DNA of 64,000 nt, from contig CP016211.1 in NCBI GenBank assembly GCA_001931535.1, positions 14,151,501 to 14,215,500 on the forward strand. The letters are read 5' to 3'. The stretch comes from Minicystis rosea (GTDB lineage Bacteria > Myxococcota_A > Polyangia > Polyangiales > Polyangiaceae). Shown here piece after piece: positions 55,726-64,000 of the stretch (within the stretch, counting starts at the first letter, position 1; each line of letters begins with the position of its first letter). The position numbers and the translations under genes are program-made. The notes beneath the pieces are model-generated. The model was not told the DNA's origin. It saw nothing but the letters and a program-made list of their open reading frames with translations, and searched no databases.

Positions 55726-56223
55726 GTGGGCATGAACGGTCGGGGTGACTCCGAGAGGCCGGTGGAAGACACCGCGCTCAGCGCGGTCGTGCCGCTGCCG
55801 GAGTCGGAAGATGAGCGCACCACGCCCACGCCGGAGAGCGGCGCGCGCAACCGGCGATCAGCGGACCGAATCGACGTGATGTGGTCGGTGGATTGCGAGA
55901 CCGAGGAGACCTTCCTCTATGCCGCCATCACCAACATCTCGGCGATGGGGATCTTCGTGCGCACGACCGAGCCGCTCCCCGTGGGCACGCGCCTCATGCT
56001 GCGCTTCGCTCCGCCGCACGCGCGCGAGCCCTTCGCCCTGAGCGGCATGGTCCAGTGGGTGAACCCGCTTCGCCCGCGCGAAGACAACCCGAACCCGGGC
56101 ATGGGCATCCGCTTCAGCAGCCTCACCCTCGCCGATCGCGAACGCATCGTCGAAGCCATCCGCACCATCGCCTACCTCCGCGAGGAGCCGAAGGAGATGG
56201 ACCTCGCGGAAGGCGGCAACTAG
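55726..56223 (+). CDS. PilZ-domain cyclic-di-GMP-binding protein
   Basis: About 165 residues from GTG 55726, or from ATG 55732. The PilZ motifs are present: RRSADRIDV (R-x-x-x-R region) and ITNISAMGIFVRT (N-x-S-x-x-G), then the strand order of the family up to GMGIRFSSLT. PilZ proteins respond to cyclic-di-GMP. A perfect hairpin ACGGGC-TAC-GCCCGT (55713-55727) covers the GTG, so it may end the preceding message or limit translation; the ATG lies just outside it. Confidence 0.88.
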   Translation: MGMNGRGDSERPVEDTALSAVVPLPESEDERTTPTPESGARNRRSADRIDVMWSVDCETEETFLYAAITNISAMGIFVRTTEPLPVGTRLMLRFAPPHAREPFALSGMVQWVNPLRPREDNPNPGMGIRFSSLTLADRERIVEAIRTIAYLREEPKEMDLAEGGN

Positions 56224-56514
56224 CCGCGAAGCAGGGCACGACGGCGAGAGCGCGCTGCGATCACGAGCCCGAAAGGTGTTGCTCCTCGCGAGCACATCGC
56301 CGTCGCGAACGCGCTGCGACACGAGCTGCTCACAGCGAACGCATCAGCCTGCAGCGACGACGCTGAACGCCGCGGGCTCGCGCGCGATCGCCTGAACGTC
56401 CTCGAGCGCGCGCCGCGATCAACGTGTTCGTGATGCTCGAAGCGCATCCGCGAGCGAGCCGCAATGATCACGCTCGCTGCGAGCACGCGCGCGCGTGAGC
56501 CATCGCTCCGCGCT
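56224..56514. other. intergenic region, no gene supported
   Basis: The 291-bp gap between the PilZ gene and the 3' end of the Cys-rich lipoprotein gene has repeated GCGAGC/CGCTCG words but no frame with convincing coding bias, and no clear terminator. Confidence 0.5.
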
Positions 56515-58347
56515 TCACTGCGTCGGCGCCGGGAACCGCCGGACGAACACGCCGTGGTGGTCCGCCGAGCCATCTTCCCAACCCACGACGGCGTAGCTCC
56601 CGAGCGCCACCGCGGGGCCGCGCCGGTCGCCTTTGATCTTCGCGTCGGTGGCCACGAACTCGTCGTTCTGCCCGCTCACGCTGTTGTAGCCGAAGCCGCT
56701 CGCGCCGCCGACGAAGCGGGCCGCGATGTCGTTGCCGTTGGGAGCGGCCACCTCCCACGCCACGAGGTAGAAGCCGCTGCCCGCGGCGACGACGGGGTGC
56801 CGTTGATCGATCGCGGCGCCGATGCCCGTGGTGTTGAGGGGCGCGTCCTGATCGCCTGCGATGGGCTTGCCGCTGCTGTCGAAGCGCTGGAAGTGCACGT
56901 CGCCGCCGCTGTGCCAGGTCACGAGAGACGCGCCGTCGGCGAGCATGGCGATGTCGGGTTGGTCCTGCAAATCCTGCTTGATCGTGTTGACGAGGACGGC
57001 GCCGCCGACCTCGCCCGCGACGCTGACGGGCGCGATGTAGATGCCGTTGGGATCACCGGCGCCCGTGCCTTGGTACACCACGCGGAAGCCGCTCGCGCTG
57101 CCGGCCACGCGCGGCGCCGATCCACCGGGCGCGATGGTGATCTCGCCGTCCGGAAAGAGCGTGCCGTCGGTCTTCCAAATCCGCCCGAAGACGCCGTCCT
57201 TCCGCGTCCACACCACGAGCAGCGTGCCGTCCGGCCCGCGCGCGACGCTCGGCGCGGAGCAGCCGCCGGAGGCGACGTTGAGCGGGATCGACGTGGCGCA
57301 GCGGTTCGTCGTGGTGCTGCAGCGCGTCTGGCAATCCGCGTCCGTGGTGCAGGGCTTGGCGTCGGTGCAGCCGTCGGCGAGCTGCGGTGTGAGGTGGACG
57401 TCGTAGTCCTCGCTGCCGAGCTTCTCGTCGGTCAGGTACACGAGCGCGACGGTGTCGCTCGAGGCCGTGGCCATCACGGGGTGCTGCTGCTGGCGGATGA
57501 TGCCCGGGCTCGCGAGCACGTTGTCGCAGGTCAGCGGCAAGCGGAGTTGGTACGAGAGCGCGTGCGGCTTCTCGATGGGATCGAGGCTCTCCGCCAAGTA
57601 GCGCAGGTTGATGTCGGAGTTGCCGACGGCGGCATCGTCGGAGCTCACGTACGCCGCGCGCAGCACGATCGCGTTGTCGATGCCGCCGGGCCCGAACGCG
57701 AGCGCGAGGCTCTGCTTGGATCCCGCCGGCCCGTTCTGGAGGGCCTTGGCGTTCTTCGGATCGTTGTCGATGGAGAGCAGGATCTCCTGCGCGGTGCAGT
57801 CGCACGAGCACACGTTGTTCGGCTCCATGCCCGAGCAGGTCCCCGCGGCGCCGTCGCACGAGAAGGCGACGCCCGTGTCGCACTGCTCCCCGGGCTCGAG
57901 CACGCCGTTGCCGCAGCACTTCGGCGGCGTGTAGCGGTGCGCGCGGATCTCGACGGGGAGCGGATCCTGATTGACGACCTGCGTGGTGCAGCCTTCGGCG
58001 ATCGGCGCGCCCGCCTGGGTGGCGACGACGGCGAACATCTTGTTGCTCCCGTCCTTGTCGAGCCGGATCGTGGTGCACCACTTGTAGGGCGCCGCGCAGC
58101 CCTTTTGATCGAGCGGGAACTTCTGCGTCGCGTCGCCGGAAGGGATGGCGTCGACATGGCCGGTGTCGGCGTCGCACTTGGCGAGGCTCGCGTCGAAGAC
58201 GTAGAGCGACATCGCGCTGGCTTGATCGATGAGGCCCTGCGGGAAGCGCATGTCGAGGTTGATCCCGACGCTCGGCGTGTCGCACGCGCCCACGAGCACC
58301 GCGACGGGGACCGCAGGGACGAGGCCGAGGAGAAGGCGCAAGCGCAT
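56515..58347 (-). CDS. Cys-rich lipoprotein with myxobacterial CGNG repeat
   Basis: The 610-residue product has a lipoprotein signal (LLLGLVPAVPVAVLVGAC). It carries CCGNGVLEPGEQCDTG with later paired Cys (CSCDC), the myxobacterial disulfide-repeat pattern, and a second cluster around DAKPCTTDADCQTRC. The C-terminal half has beta-propeller-like repeats (SGFRVVYQGTGAGDPNGIYIAP, ASLVTWHSGGDVHFQRFDSSG). Such proteins are extracellular and common in myxobacteria; function unknown. Confidence 0.82.
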   Translation of the reverse strand: MRLRLLLGLVPAVPVAVLVGACDTPSVGINLDMRFPQGLIDQASAMSLYVFDASLAKCDADTGHVDAIPSGDATQKFPLDQKGCAAPYKWCTTIRLDKDGSNKMFAVVATQAGAPIAEGCTTQVVNQDPLPVEIRAHRYTPPKCCGNGVLEPGEQCDTGVAFSCDGAAGTCSGMEPNNVCSCDCTAQEILLSIDNDPKNAKALQNGPAGSKQSLALAFGPGGIDNAIVLRAAYVSSDDAAVGNSDINLRYLAESLDPIEKPHALSYQLRLPLTCDNVLASPGIIRQQQHPVMATASSDTVALVYLTDEKLGSEDYDVHLTPQLADGCTDAKPCTTDADCQTRCSTTTNRCATSIPLNVASGGCSAPSVARGPDGTLLVVWTRKDGVFGRIWKTDGTLFPDGEITIAPGGSAPRVAGSASGFRVVYQGTGAGDPNGIYIAPVSVAGEVGGAVLVNTIKQDLQDQPDIAMLADGASLVTWHSGGDVHFQRFDSSGKPIAGDQDAPLNTTGIGAAIDQRHPVVAAGSGFYLVAWEVAAPNGNDIAARFVGGASGFGYNSVSGQNDEFVATDAKIKGDRRGPAVALGSYAVVGWEDGSADHHGVFVRRFPAPTQ

Positions 58348-58588
58348 CCCGCGAGTCTAATCCGCGCGGCCGCGGGTGTGCGCAGAAACCGCGGCCCTTG
58401 CAGGCCCACGTGAGACCGAGCTCCGTTCGACGACGGCCCTCACGCCCTCCCATCCAAGGTCGAGCTCGCTCGCATGGCCGCGGCGTTCTCGCTCGCCGCG
58501 TGCGCGTTCGAGCGGTGCGTCGATCGCAGCTCATTCACACGGCGGATAACCTTGTCCGTGATCGCGTATCTCGATGCGACAGAGCCTA

Positions 58589-58694
58589 GGCCCGAAGCGG
58601 CGAAACGCCCTGGAAATTGCGGGTGGATCGCGGGGTGGTGGGGCCCCGGCGGCTTCGCCGGTGGGGCGGCGGGGACGCGAGTCCCCGCCGTGTG
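58589..58694. repeat. two-hairpin intergenic module, copy B
   Basis: Left edge GGCCCGAAGCGGCG, then CGGGTGGATCG, GGGGCCCC, a stem with CCGGCG-GCTT-CGCCGG at its core inside CCCC/GGGG, and an 8-bp stem GCGGGGAC-GCGA-GTCCCCGC. It ends two bases before the stop codon of the anti-sigma gene (minus strand). Stem bases differ from copy A but pairing and the GAC-GCGA-GTC tip are kept. The rest of the 58348-58696 gap holds no gene that I can support. Confidence 0.75.
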
Positions 58695-58696
58695 AA

Positions 58697-59797
58697 TCAG
58701 AACGCGGCGTCGCTGCGCACCGGCGCGGGCCGCGCCCGCGAGGCCGGAGCCGCGGGCGCCGCGGGGCGCTTCGCGGCCTTCGATCCCGCGCCGGCCGCGC
58801 CGGCTGCATCGGCGCCTGCGCGCTCCTGCGCATCGGCGAGCGATCGTGCGCGCGGCGCGGCCTTGGGCGCAGCCGGCGCCGCGGCCGCCGGCGCGCCTGC
58901 GGCGGCGCGGCCCGCGACCTGTTGCTGATTTCCGTAGCCGTTGCTGTTGTCGTCCCCGAGCTCGGCCTGCGCGCGATCGCGGTAGCCCGTGGAGCGGAGC
59001 GCCAGGAAGATTTGCTGTGCCCGCGCGCGGTCACCCATCTGCTTGTAGCAACCGGCCTCGGCCCACATCGCGTCGGCGGCGGCCTGCGTGCCCGCGAAGC
59101 GGACCGCCACCGCGTCGAGCTTGCTCACGGCGGCGGCGCAGCCGGAGGAGTCACGGACCGCGATCGCTTCGGCGAGCGCCGCGCGCGCATCGGCGCCGCT
59201 CTCGGTGCGACCCGTCTCTTGTTCGAGCGCGCGCTCCTCGTGCTTGGCCTTTCCTTCGGCGGCGGCGACGGGGCTCACGGGGGCGGGGCCCGCGGCCACC
59301 TTTGCGGGGGCTTCGGCGGGGGCATCGGCGGCGGCCGCGACCGGCGCGGCGGTGGCTGCGGCGGCCGCTTGCTGTTGCTCGCTCGTGATCTCGGGCGCAG
59401 GCGCGCCGACCTCGGAGACGCGCACCGGGCCGAGCGTCCCGGGCCGCGCGCGGAGGAGCAGCAAGCTCGATCCGATGACGAGGAAGAACAGCGCGGCCAT
59501 CGCGAGCTGCGGCCGCATCGCGTGGCTGCCGGCCCAAGCCAGGCCGCGCAGCACCTTCTTGTGGAGCGGCACCGTGTTCTGTGCGAGGGCGACGGCGCCG
59601 AGGATGCGATCTTCGAGATCGGCGGGCGGCTCCTCCAGCGGAAGGATGCCGACCTCGCGCGTCGCGCGGAGCCCGGCCCATGCCTCGGCGCAGCGCGCGC
59701 AGCCCTCCACGTGACGCTTGAGGGCGGCGAACGTGAGCTCGTCGAGCTCGTCGTAGAGCGCGTCGATCACGTGCTGGTCGAACTTCTCGCAATCCAT
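58697..59797 (-). CDS. zinc-finger anti-sigma factor with TPR-like periplasmic domain
   Basis: The 366-residue product has an N-terminal ZAS zinc-binding motif (HVEGCARCAEAW, H-x3-C-x2-C at about residues 29-36), one membrane helix (about 97-115, LAMAALFFLVIGSSLLLL) and an Ala-rich periplasmic part with a TPR-like segment (AMWAEAGCYKQMGDRARAQQIFLALR). It would hold the ECF sigma factor encoded just upstream inactive until an envelope signal releases it. The Ala/Pro-rich C-terminus is longer than in typical anti-sigmas. Confidence 0.88.
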   Translation of the reverse strand: MDCEKFDQHVIDALYDELDELTFAALKRHVEGCARCAEAWAGLRATREVGILPLEEPPADLEDRILGAVALAQNTVPLHKKVLRGLAWAGSHAMRPQLAMAALFFLVIGSSLLLLRARPGTLGPVRVSEVGAPAPEITSEQQQAAAAATAAPVAAAADAPAEAPAKVAAGPAPVSPVAAAEGKAKHEERALEQETGRTESGADARAALAEAIAVRDSSGCAAAVSKLDAVAVRFAGTQAAADAMWAEAGCYKQMGDRARAQQIFLALRSTGYRDRAQAELGDDNSNGYGNQQQVAGRAAAGAPAAAAPAAPKAAPRARSLADAQERAGADAAGAAGAGSKAAKRPAAPAAPASRARPAPVRSDAAF

Positions 59798-59891
59798 GGT
59801 CCGCTCACTGCTGCCGTAGGCCGTTCGTGCTCTTCGTCCGTCGCCGCGTCGCTCCCTCGTCGTGTCTCCTCATCGTAGTTCGCTCTGCGGC

Positions 59892-60521
59892 TCAGCGCAG
59901 GGCCCGCGCATAATCTTCGTACTCGGAGAGGTTCTCCTGGAGGCGCTCGAGGGCGTAGCGCATCCGGCTCTTCACCGTGTTCTCGGGCACGCCGGTGATC
60001 GCGGCGATGTCCTTGAACGGAAGGTTCGCCACCTCGCGCAGGAGGAAGACCTCGCGCTGCTCTTCGGGCAGCGCCTCCACGCTGCGCGTGATGCGTCGTC
60101 CGAGCTCACCGCCGATCACCGATCGCTCCACCGCCGCGCTCGGGTGCACGTCGGCCGTGCGATCGAGGAGCGTCGGACCATCCGGCGAGTCGCCTTGCGC
60201 TTGATCGAGCGAAGGATGTTGTCGGAACGACATCTTGCGCAGATGATCGATGCAGATGTTCCGCGCGATGGCGTAGGTCCACGTGGAGAAGCGCGACTCG
60301 TGCTTGAAGTCGACGGCGTTCTGCACGACCTTGACGAAGACGTCCTGCGACAGATCCTCCGCGGCCGACGTCGATCGAACGAGCCGCAGGATGAAGTTGT
60401 AGATCGCCGTCTTGTGCCTCCGGACCAAGCTCGCGAACGCAGCTTTGTCGCCGGCCTGGAAGCGCATCATCAAGACCTCGTCGGTCACCTCCTCGCGCGG
60501 CCGTGAAAGGATGGGGGCCAT
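59892..60521 (-). CDS. ECF sigma factor (RpoE-like)
   Basis: About 209 residues from ATG 60521; an ATG at 60575 is the alternative. Region 2 is typical (LVRRHKTAIYNFILRLV, AEDLSQDVFVKVV, STWTYAIARNICIDHLRK) and region 4 has the helix-turn-helix (LPEEQREVFLLREVANLPF, DIAAITGVPENTVKSRMRYALERL). It directs RNA polymerase to envelope-stress-type promoters. The anti-sigma gene follows 94 bp later in the same transcript. Confidence 0.92.
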   Translation of the reverse strand: MAPILSRPREEVTDEVLMMRFQAGDKAAFASLVRRHKTAIYNFILRLVRSTSAAEDLSQDVFVKVVQNAVDFKHESRFSTWTYAIARNICIDHLRKMSFRQHPSLDQAQGDSPDGPTLLDRTADVHPSAAVERSVIGGELGRRITRSVEALPEEQREVFLLREVANLPFKDIAAITGVPENTVKSRMRYALERLQENLSEYEDYARALR

Positions 60522-60885
60522 GGCTAACCGTGGCCCCGGTGTCGTCGGCGACCGGCCCGAGGCCGTGCGCGACACCCCATTCGACGCGCGTCGAGGCGCG
60601 AGGATCTATCCGCTCGTCCCGGCACGCGGCCACCTTAGTACAGGTCGGCCTCGGGCTGCGACCTCATCGCCTCGATTCGCGCGGCGACGGGAGCGTGTCC
60701 GCTCCGTGATCCTGGGGCAACGGGTCGGGTGGAAAGGCGTCTCACCACGGAGGAGAGCACGATTCCCGCGAAGGCCGAGCACACTTCCGGCGAAGTGTCC
60801 TCGGCACGCGTGTCGGGCGGCCGTCAAGCTTTCCGCGCCCTGATTTCGAGTACGGCTGGGGCTCCAGCGCGTGGGCGGTCCATCG

Positions 60886-60915
60886 TTGCGCGACTCGGGG
60901 ACGGCCCACTACACT
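60886..60915 (+). promoter_or_regulatory. possible sigma70-type promoter
   Basis: TTGCGC (60886-60891), an 18-bp spacer and TACACT (60910-60915) lie upstream of the ATG at 60970, which also has AAGGA about 8 bases before it. It sits in a 448-bp divergent gap after the ECF sigma gene in which I see no other gene. Weak -35 match, so tentative. Confidence 0.35.
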
Positions 60916-60969
60916 GCCCGACGAGGACTTGGTTAGGCGCCCTCCCCGGGCGAGAGAAGGATTTCTTCG

Positions 60970-61950
60970 ATGCGACTCAAGAAAGCGCTGGTCGGGTTGG
61001 GAGCGGCGATGCTGCTCGCGCTTCCTCTCGCAGGCCAGCGTGGCGCCGAAGCTGCGCCTCCCGCCGGCTCCGCTGCGCCGAAGGCCGGCGCTCCCGCGAA
61101 GAAAGGTGCTGCTCCTGCGGCGAGCGCCGCTCCTTCAGCGCAACCCGCCGCGCCTCCCGCGGGTGCGCCTCCGACCGCCGCGCCTGCATCTCCCGACGCT
61201 GCGCCTCCTCCCGGTGCTCCTCCTGCGCCTCCCGGTGCTCCTCCTGCGCCTCCCGGTGCTGCAGTGCCTGCGGGGCAGCAGCCTCCGGGCAAGGCCGGTC
61301 CTCCTGGTCCTCAGCCGGTGGCGGCGCAAGGCGCGCCGCAGGGGCCCGCGATGGATGGCCCGACGTACGCGGTGCGCCTGCGTGATCTCGAGCAGCGCAT
61401 CGACGAGCTGAAGGAGCAGATTCGGCGCAGCCACACGCGCCTCTCGCTCCTCAGCGACACCATCCTCTCCGGCGGCGGCGCCGGCTCGCGTGCTTCGATC
61501 AAGTTCCAGAACGAGCTCTCGAGCGCGTTCCGCGTGACGCGCGTCCTCGTCGTGCTCGACGGCGCCGTTCAATACAACAAGACCGATCAATCCGGCGCGC
61601 TCGCCGATCAGGCGGAGATCCCGGTCTTCAATGGATCGGTCCCGCCCGGTGATCACACGCTTCAGGTCCTCGTGAACCTCCAGGGCAACGGCTACGGCGT
61701 GTTCTCGTACCTGCGCGGCTATCGCTTCGAGGTGCGCTCGAGCCACTCGTTCACGGCCGTCGAGGGCAAGACGATCAACCTCCAGGCGGTGTCGTACGAG
61801 AAGGGCGGCGTGACCACGCCGCTCGAGGAGCGGCCCGCGGTTCGTTACGTCGAGAAGGTCGTCGCGGGTCTCGTCGACGCCTCTGCGCAGCCCGCGGCGG
61901 CCGCGCAGCCGGTGCAGACCATGCCGGCTGCGCCTCCGCCCACCAAGTGA
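60970..61950 (+). CDS. exported Pro/Ala-rich coiled-coil protein, first gene of envelope operon
   Basis: The 326-residue product has a signal peptide (MRLKKALVGLGAAMLLALPLAG), a Pro/Ala/Gly-rich linker of about 90 residues, a coiled coil (LRDLEQRIDELKEQIRRSHTRL) and a C-terminal beta-domain (RVLVVLDGAVQYNKTD, PPGDHTLQVLVNLQGNGYGVFSYLRGYRFEV). The linker would span periplasm. The next gene starts 24 bp later; the pair resembles envelope gene pairs next to myxobacterial TPR proteins. A motility link is only a possibility. Confidence 0.8.
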   Translation: MRLKKALVGLGAAMLLALPLAGQRGAEAAPPAGSAAPKAGAPAKKGAAPAASAAPSAQPAAPPAGAPPTAAPASPDAAPPPGAPPAPPGAPPAPPGAAVPAGQQPPGKAGPPGPQPVAAQGAPQGPAMDGPTYAVRLRDLEQRIDELKEQIRRSHTRLSLLSDTILSGGGAGSRASIKFQNELSSAFRVTRVLVVLDGAVQYNKTDQSGALADQAEIPVFNGSVPPGDHTLQVLVNLQGNGYGVFSYLRGYRFEVRSSHSFTAVEGKTINLQAVSYEKGGVTTPLEERPAVRYVEKVVAGLVDASAQPAAAAQPVQTMPAAPPPTK

Positions 61951-61973
61951 AGCTCGAGACGACCGAGGCGACG

Positions 61974-64000
61974 ATGGGACAACATCCGGTTCGGTGGGGC
62001 AGGGGCTCGCGCGCCATTGCGCTCGCGGCCTTTGGATGCGCGCTCTTGGGCGCGCCGCGTGAGAGCCACGCAATCGACGCGGAGCAGGCCTTCTCGTCCG
62101 CGTCCCAGCAGATCTCTGCCGTGGCGCAGGGGCTCGGCGGCATTCAGGCAGCCATCGCTGCCTCCAAAGGCCGCGAGAAGTCACCCGAGCAGCGCATCGC
62201 CGACGCGGTGCTGTTGATCGGCACGAAGGACTACACCCGCGCCATCAGCGTGCTCAACGAGGTGATCGAGAAGTACCCGAAGCACCCGACGGCGTACCCC
62301 GACGCGCTCTGGCTGCTCGGCGACACGTACTTCCGCGCCAAGCAGTACTACTCCGCGCGCCGCAGCTTCAAAGAGATCGTCGATCGCAGCGCCGATCCGC
62401 GCTTCGGGCAGAACGTGGGCAAGGCGCTCGGCCGCCTCGTCGACATCACCCTGCGCCTCAAGGACTTCGACAAGCTCGACGCCATCTTCGCGTCGATGAA
62501 CAAGGTGCCGCCGCAGGCCGTCGGCAGCGGCCTCGCCTACGCGAAGGGCAAAGGCCTCTTCGCCAAGAAGGATTGGAACGGCGCCCGGACCTCGCTCGGC
62601 AGCGTCGATCCGAAGAGCGAGTACTACCACCAGGCGCAGTACTTCCTCGGCCTCATCGCGGTGAAGGAAGCGACGCCGCCCAAGGTGGTCCTCCCCGAGG
62701 GCGAGGCTCCGCCGGCCGCGCCGAAGGATCGCTACGTCAAGGCCATCGACATCTTCGCGCGGGCCGCGCAGCTCCCGCCCGACACGGCCGAGCACCGGCA
62801 GGTGATCGACCTGTGCTGGCTGGCGATCGGCCGCCTCCTCTACGAGGCCGATCAGTGGGCGCAGGCGGTCCAGGCCTACAACCACATCGATCGCACCTCG
62901 CCCGAGTTCGGGACGATGCTCTACGAGCTCGCTTGGGTGTACGTGCGCCTCGGCGACGTGGAGCGCGCGCAGCGCGCCCTCGAGGTGCTCGCGGTCGCCG
63001 ACCCCAACAGCCAGAACATCGCCGACGGCTCGCTGCTCCGCGCCGATCTGATGCTGCGCGCCGGGCAGTTCGACAAGTCGCTCAAGGTCTACGAAGGCGT
63101 GCGCACGACGTACGATCCGATGCGCGCCAAGGTCGACGCGTTCCTCGGATCCACGAGCGATCCGGCCGTCTACTACGACAAGCTCAGCCAAGAGCAGCTC
63201 GAGGCGCTCGACAACAGCTCGATCCTCCCGCCGCTCGCCGTGCAGTGGGCGCGCGAGGCGGAGGACGGGCCGGCGGCGTTCGCGGTCATCGACGACGTGA
63301 ACCAGTGCCGCGATCTCATCAAGCAGTCGAACGAGATGATCGAGAAGCTCAACGCGGTGTTGAGCTCGCCGAACCGCGTGCGCGCGTTCCCCGAGCTCAA
63401 GGCCGGCGAAGAGAAGGCGCTCGGTCTGTTGAACCGCGTCGGCCTCGCGCGCCTCGCGCTCGGGCAGGGGATGGATGACGTGCAAGACGGCTCGCTCTCG
63501 GGCGAGATCGGCTCGTGGCGCGCCAAGCGACGCTCGCTCGAGAAGCGCCTCGCCATGGTGCCGGTCACCGACGGCGACTTCCAAGATCGCGAGAGCCAGG
63601 CCCTCAAGCAGTGGAACACGGCCTCGCAGGGCCTCCAGCGGTTGAACCTCCAGGTCGACACGCTCCAGGCGACGATCAACGGCCTCCGCCGCATGCTCCG
63701 CGAAGCGCCGCAGGCCGGCGTGGTGCGCGATCCCGCGAGCGTCGCCCGCTTCGAGCAGGAGCTCGCGCAGAACGAGCGCGACCTCGTCGCGTACCGCGCG
63801 CAGATGGACGCGCTCCGCAAGATGGTGTCCGCGGGCCGCGTGCAGGTCGGCTTCGGCGATCAGCGCTTCGTCGAGGACGCGCAGGTGCGCGCGGCCTATC
63901 GCGAGGCGCTCGGCAACGAGGTGCGGCTCGCGGCCGCGGGCGTCGGCGGCGCCAAGCTGCAAGCGTACGCCGCGCGCATCGCGCCGCTCGTGCGCACGGC
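61974..64000 (+). CDS. large exported TPR protein (3' end outside window)
   Basis: From ATG 61974 the frame stays open to the window edge (at least 675 residues). A signal peptide (SRAIALAAFGCALLGAPRESHA) is followed by TPR units (LIGTKDYTRAISVLNEVIEKYPKHP, LLGDTYFRAKQYYSARRSFKEIV, LYELAWVYVRLGDVERAQRALEVL) and a long coiled-coil stretch (LQRLNLQVDTLQATINGLRRML). Similar TPR proteins occur among adventurous-gliding (Glt/Agm) components of Myxococcus, so a motility or envelope-scaffold role is possible but not shown. Confidence 0.85.
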   Translation, partial: MGQHPVRWGRGSRAIALAAFGCALLGAPRESHAIDAEQAFSSASQQISAVAQGLGGIQAAIAASKGREKSPEQRIADAVLLIGTKDYTRAISVLNEVIEKYPKHPTAYPDALWLLGDTYFRAKQYYSARRSFKEIVDRSADPRFGQNVGKALGRLVDITLRLKDFDKLDAIFASMNKVPPQAVGSGLAYAKGKGLFAKKDWNGARTSLGSVDPKSEYYHQAQYFLGLIAVKEATPPKVVLPEGEAPPAAPKDRYVKAIDIFARAAQLPPDTAEHRQVIDLCWLAIGRLLYEADQWAQAVQAYNHIDRTSPEFGTMLYELAWVYVRLGDVERAQRALEVLAVADPNSQNIADGSLLRADLMLRAGQFDKSLKVYEGVRTTYDPMRAKVDAFLGSTSDPAVYYDKLSQEQLEALDNSSILPPLAVQWAREAEDGPAAFAVIDDVNQCRDLIKQSNEMIEKLNAVLSSPNRVRAFPELKAGEEKALGLLNRVGLARLALGQGMDDVQDGSLSGEIGSWRAKRRSLEKRLAMVPVTDGDFQDRESQALKQWNTASQGLQRLNLQVDTLQATINGLRRMLREAPQAGVVRDPASVARFEQELAQNERDLVAYRAQMDALRKMVSAGRVQVGFGDQRFVEDAQVRAAYREALGNEVRLAAAGVGGAKLQAYAARIAPLVRT

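Overview
The window reads as chromosomal DNA of a myxobacterium, most likely a Sorangium/Polyangium-type member of the Polyangia. The evidence is the very high G+C with G/C-ending codons, the many lipoproteins, a Ser/Thr kinase with a large C-terminal region, an FHA-sigma54 activator, a CGNG-type Cys-rich repeat, a MYXO-CTERM-like C-terminus, and Pro/Ala-rich multidomain proteins. The genus is an inference. No rRNA, tRNA, transposase, phage gene or CRISPR array was seen.

Layout. 0-10 kb: the end of a WD40 protein, a small lipoprotein, a glycogen-binding-module/endonuclease-phosphatase fusion, cardiolipin synthase, an SPFH (flotillin-like) protein next to a TerB-like protein, a LysR/DHFR-like divergent pair, and a two-gene operon of a UdgX-type uracil-DNA glycosylase and an alpha/beta hydrolase. 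10-15.3 kb: a tetR-MFP-RND efflux operon with a candidate autoregulatory operator. 15.5-24 kb: proteins of unknown function, a secreted protein with a sorting tail, a membrane Ser/Thr kinase and an FHA-sigma54 activator. 24-31.5 kb: an accessory-looking stretch with repeats, a WbpA-type UDP-sugar dehydrogenase, a protein made of two copies of an unknown domain, a ketosynthase/flavin monooxygenase pair, a small lipoprotein, a probable gene remnant and a CpsB-like PHP phosphatase.

31.5-46.5 kb: small regulatory or enzymatic genes, a START-like protein, an ArsA-type ATPase, a pseudokinase fused to a winged-helix DNA-binding domain, a 1533-residue protein I cannot identify, lipoproteins, and an operon of two unknown proteins. 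46.4-50 kb: three non-coding structures (a 126-bp element with 19-bp terminal inverted repeats, a tandem array of about nine 41-42-bp units, and a roughly 98-bp hairpin) between an M50 protease, a luciferase-like oxidoreductase and a cytoplasmic NlpC/P60 protein. 50.4-56 kb: conserved housekeeping der and era, a GT39-like membrane glycosyltransferase and a PilZ protein. 56.5-64 kb: a Cys-rich lipoprotein, an ECF sigma/anti-sigma operon, and an envelope operon ending in a TPR protein that runs off the window.

The most distinctive non-coding feature is a two-hairpin module that abuts the stop codon of two unrelated minus-strand genes (24412-24516 and 58589-58694), with stems whose sequence changes while the pairing is kept. 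It is either a dispersed terminator-like repeat or an RNA element.
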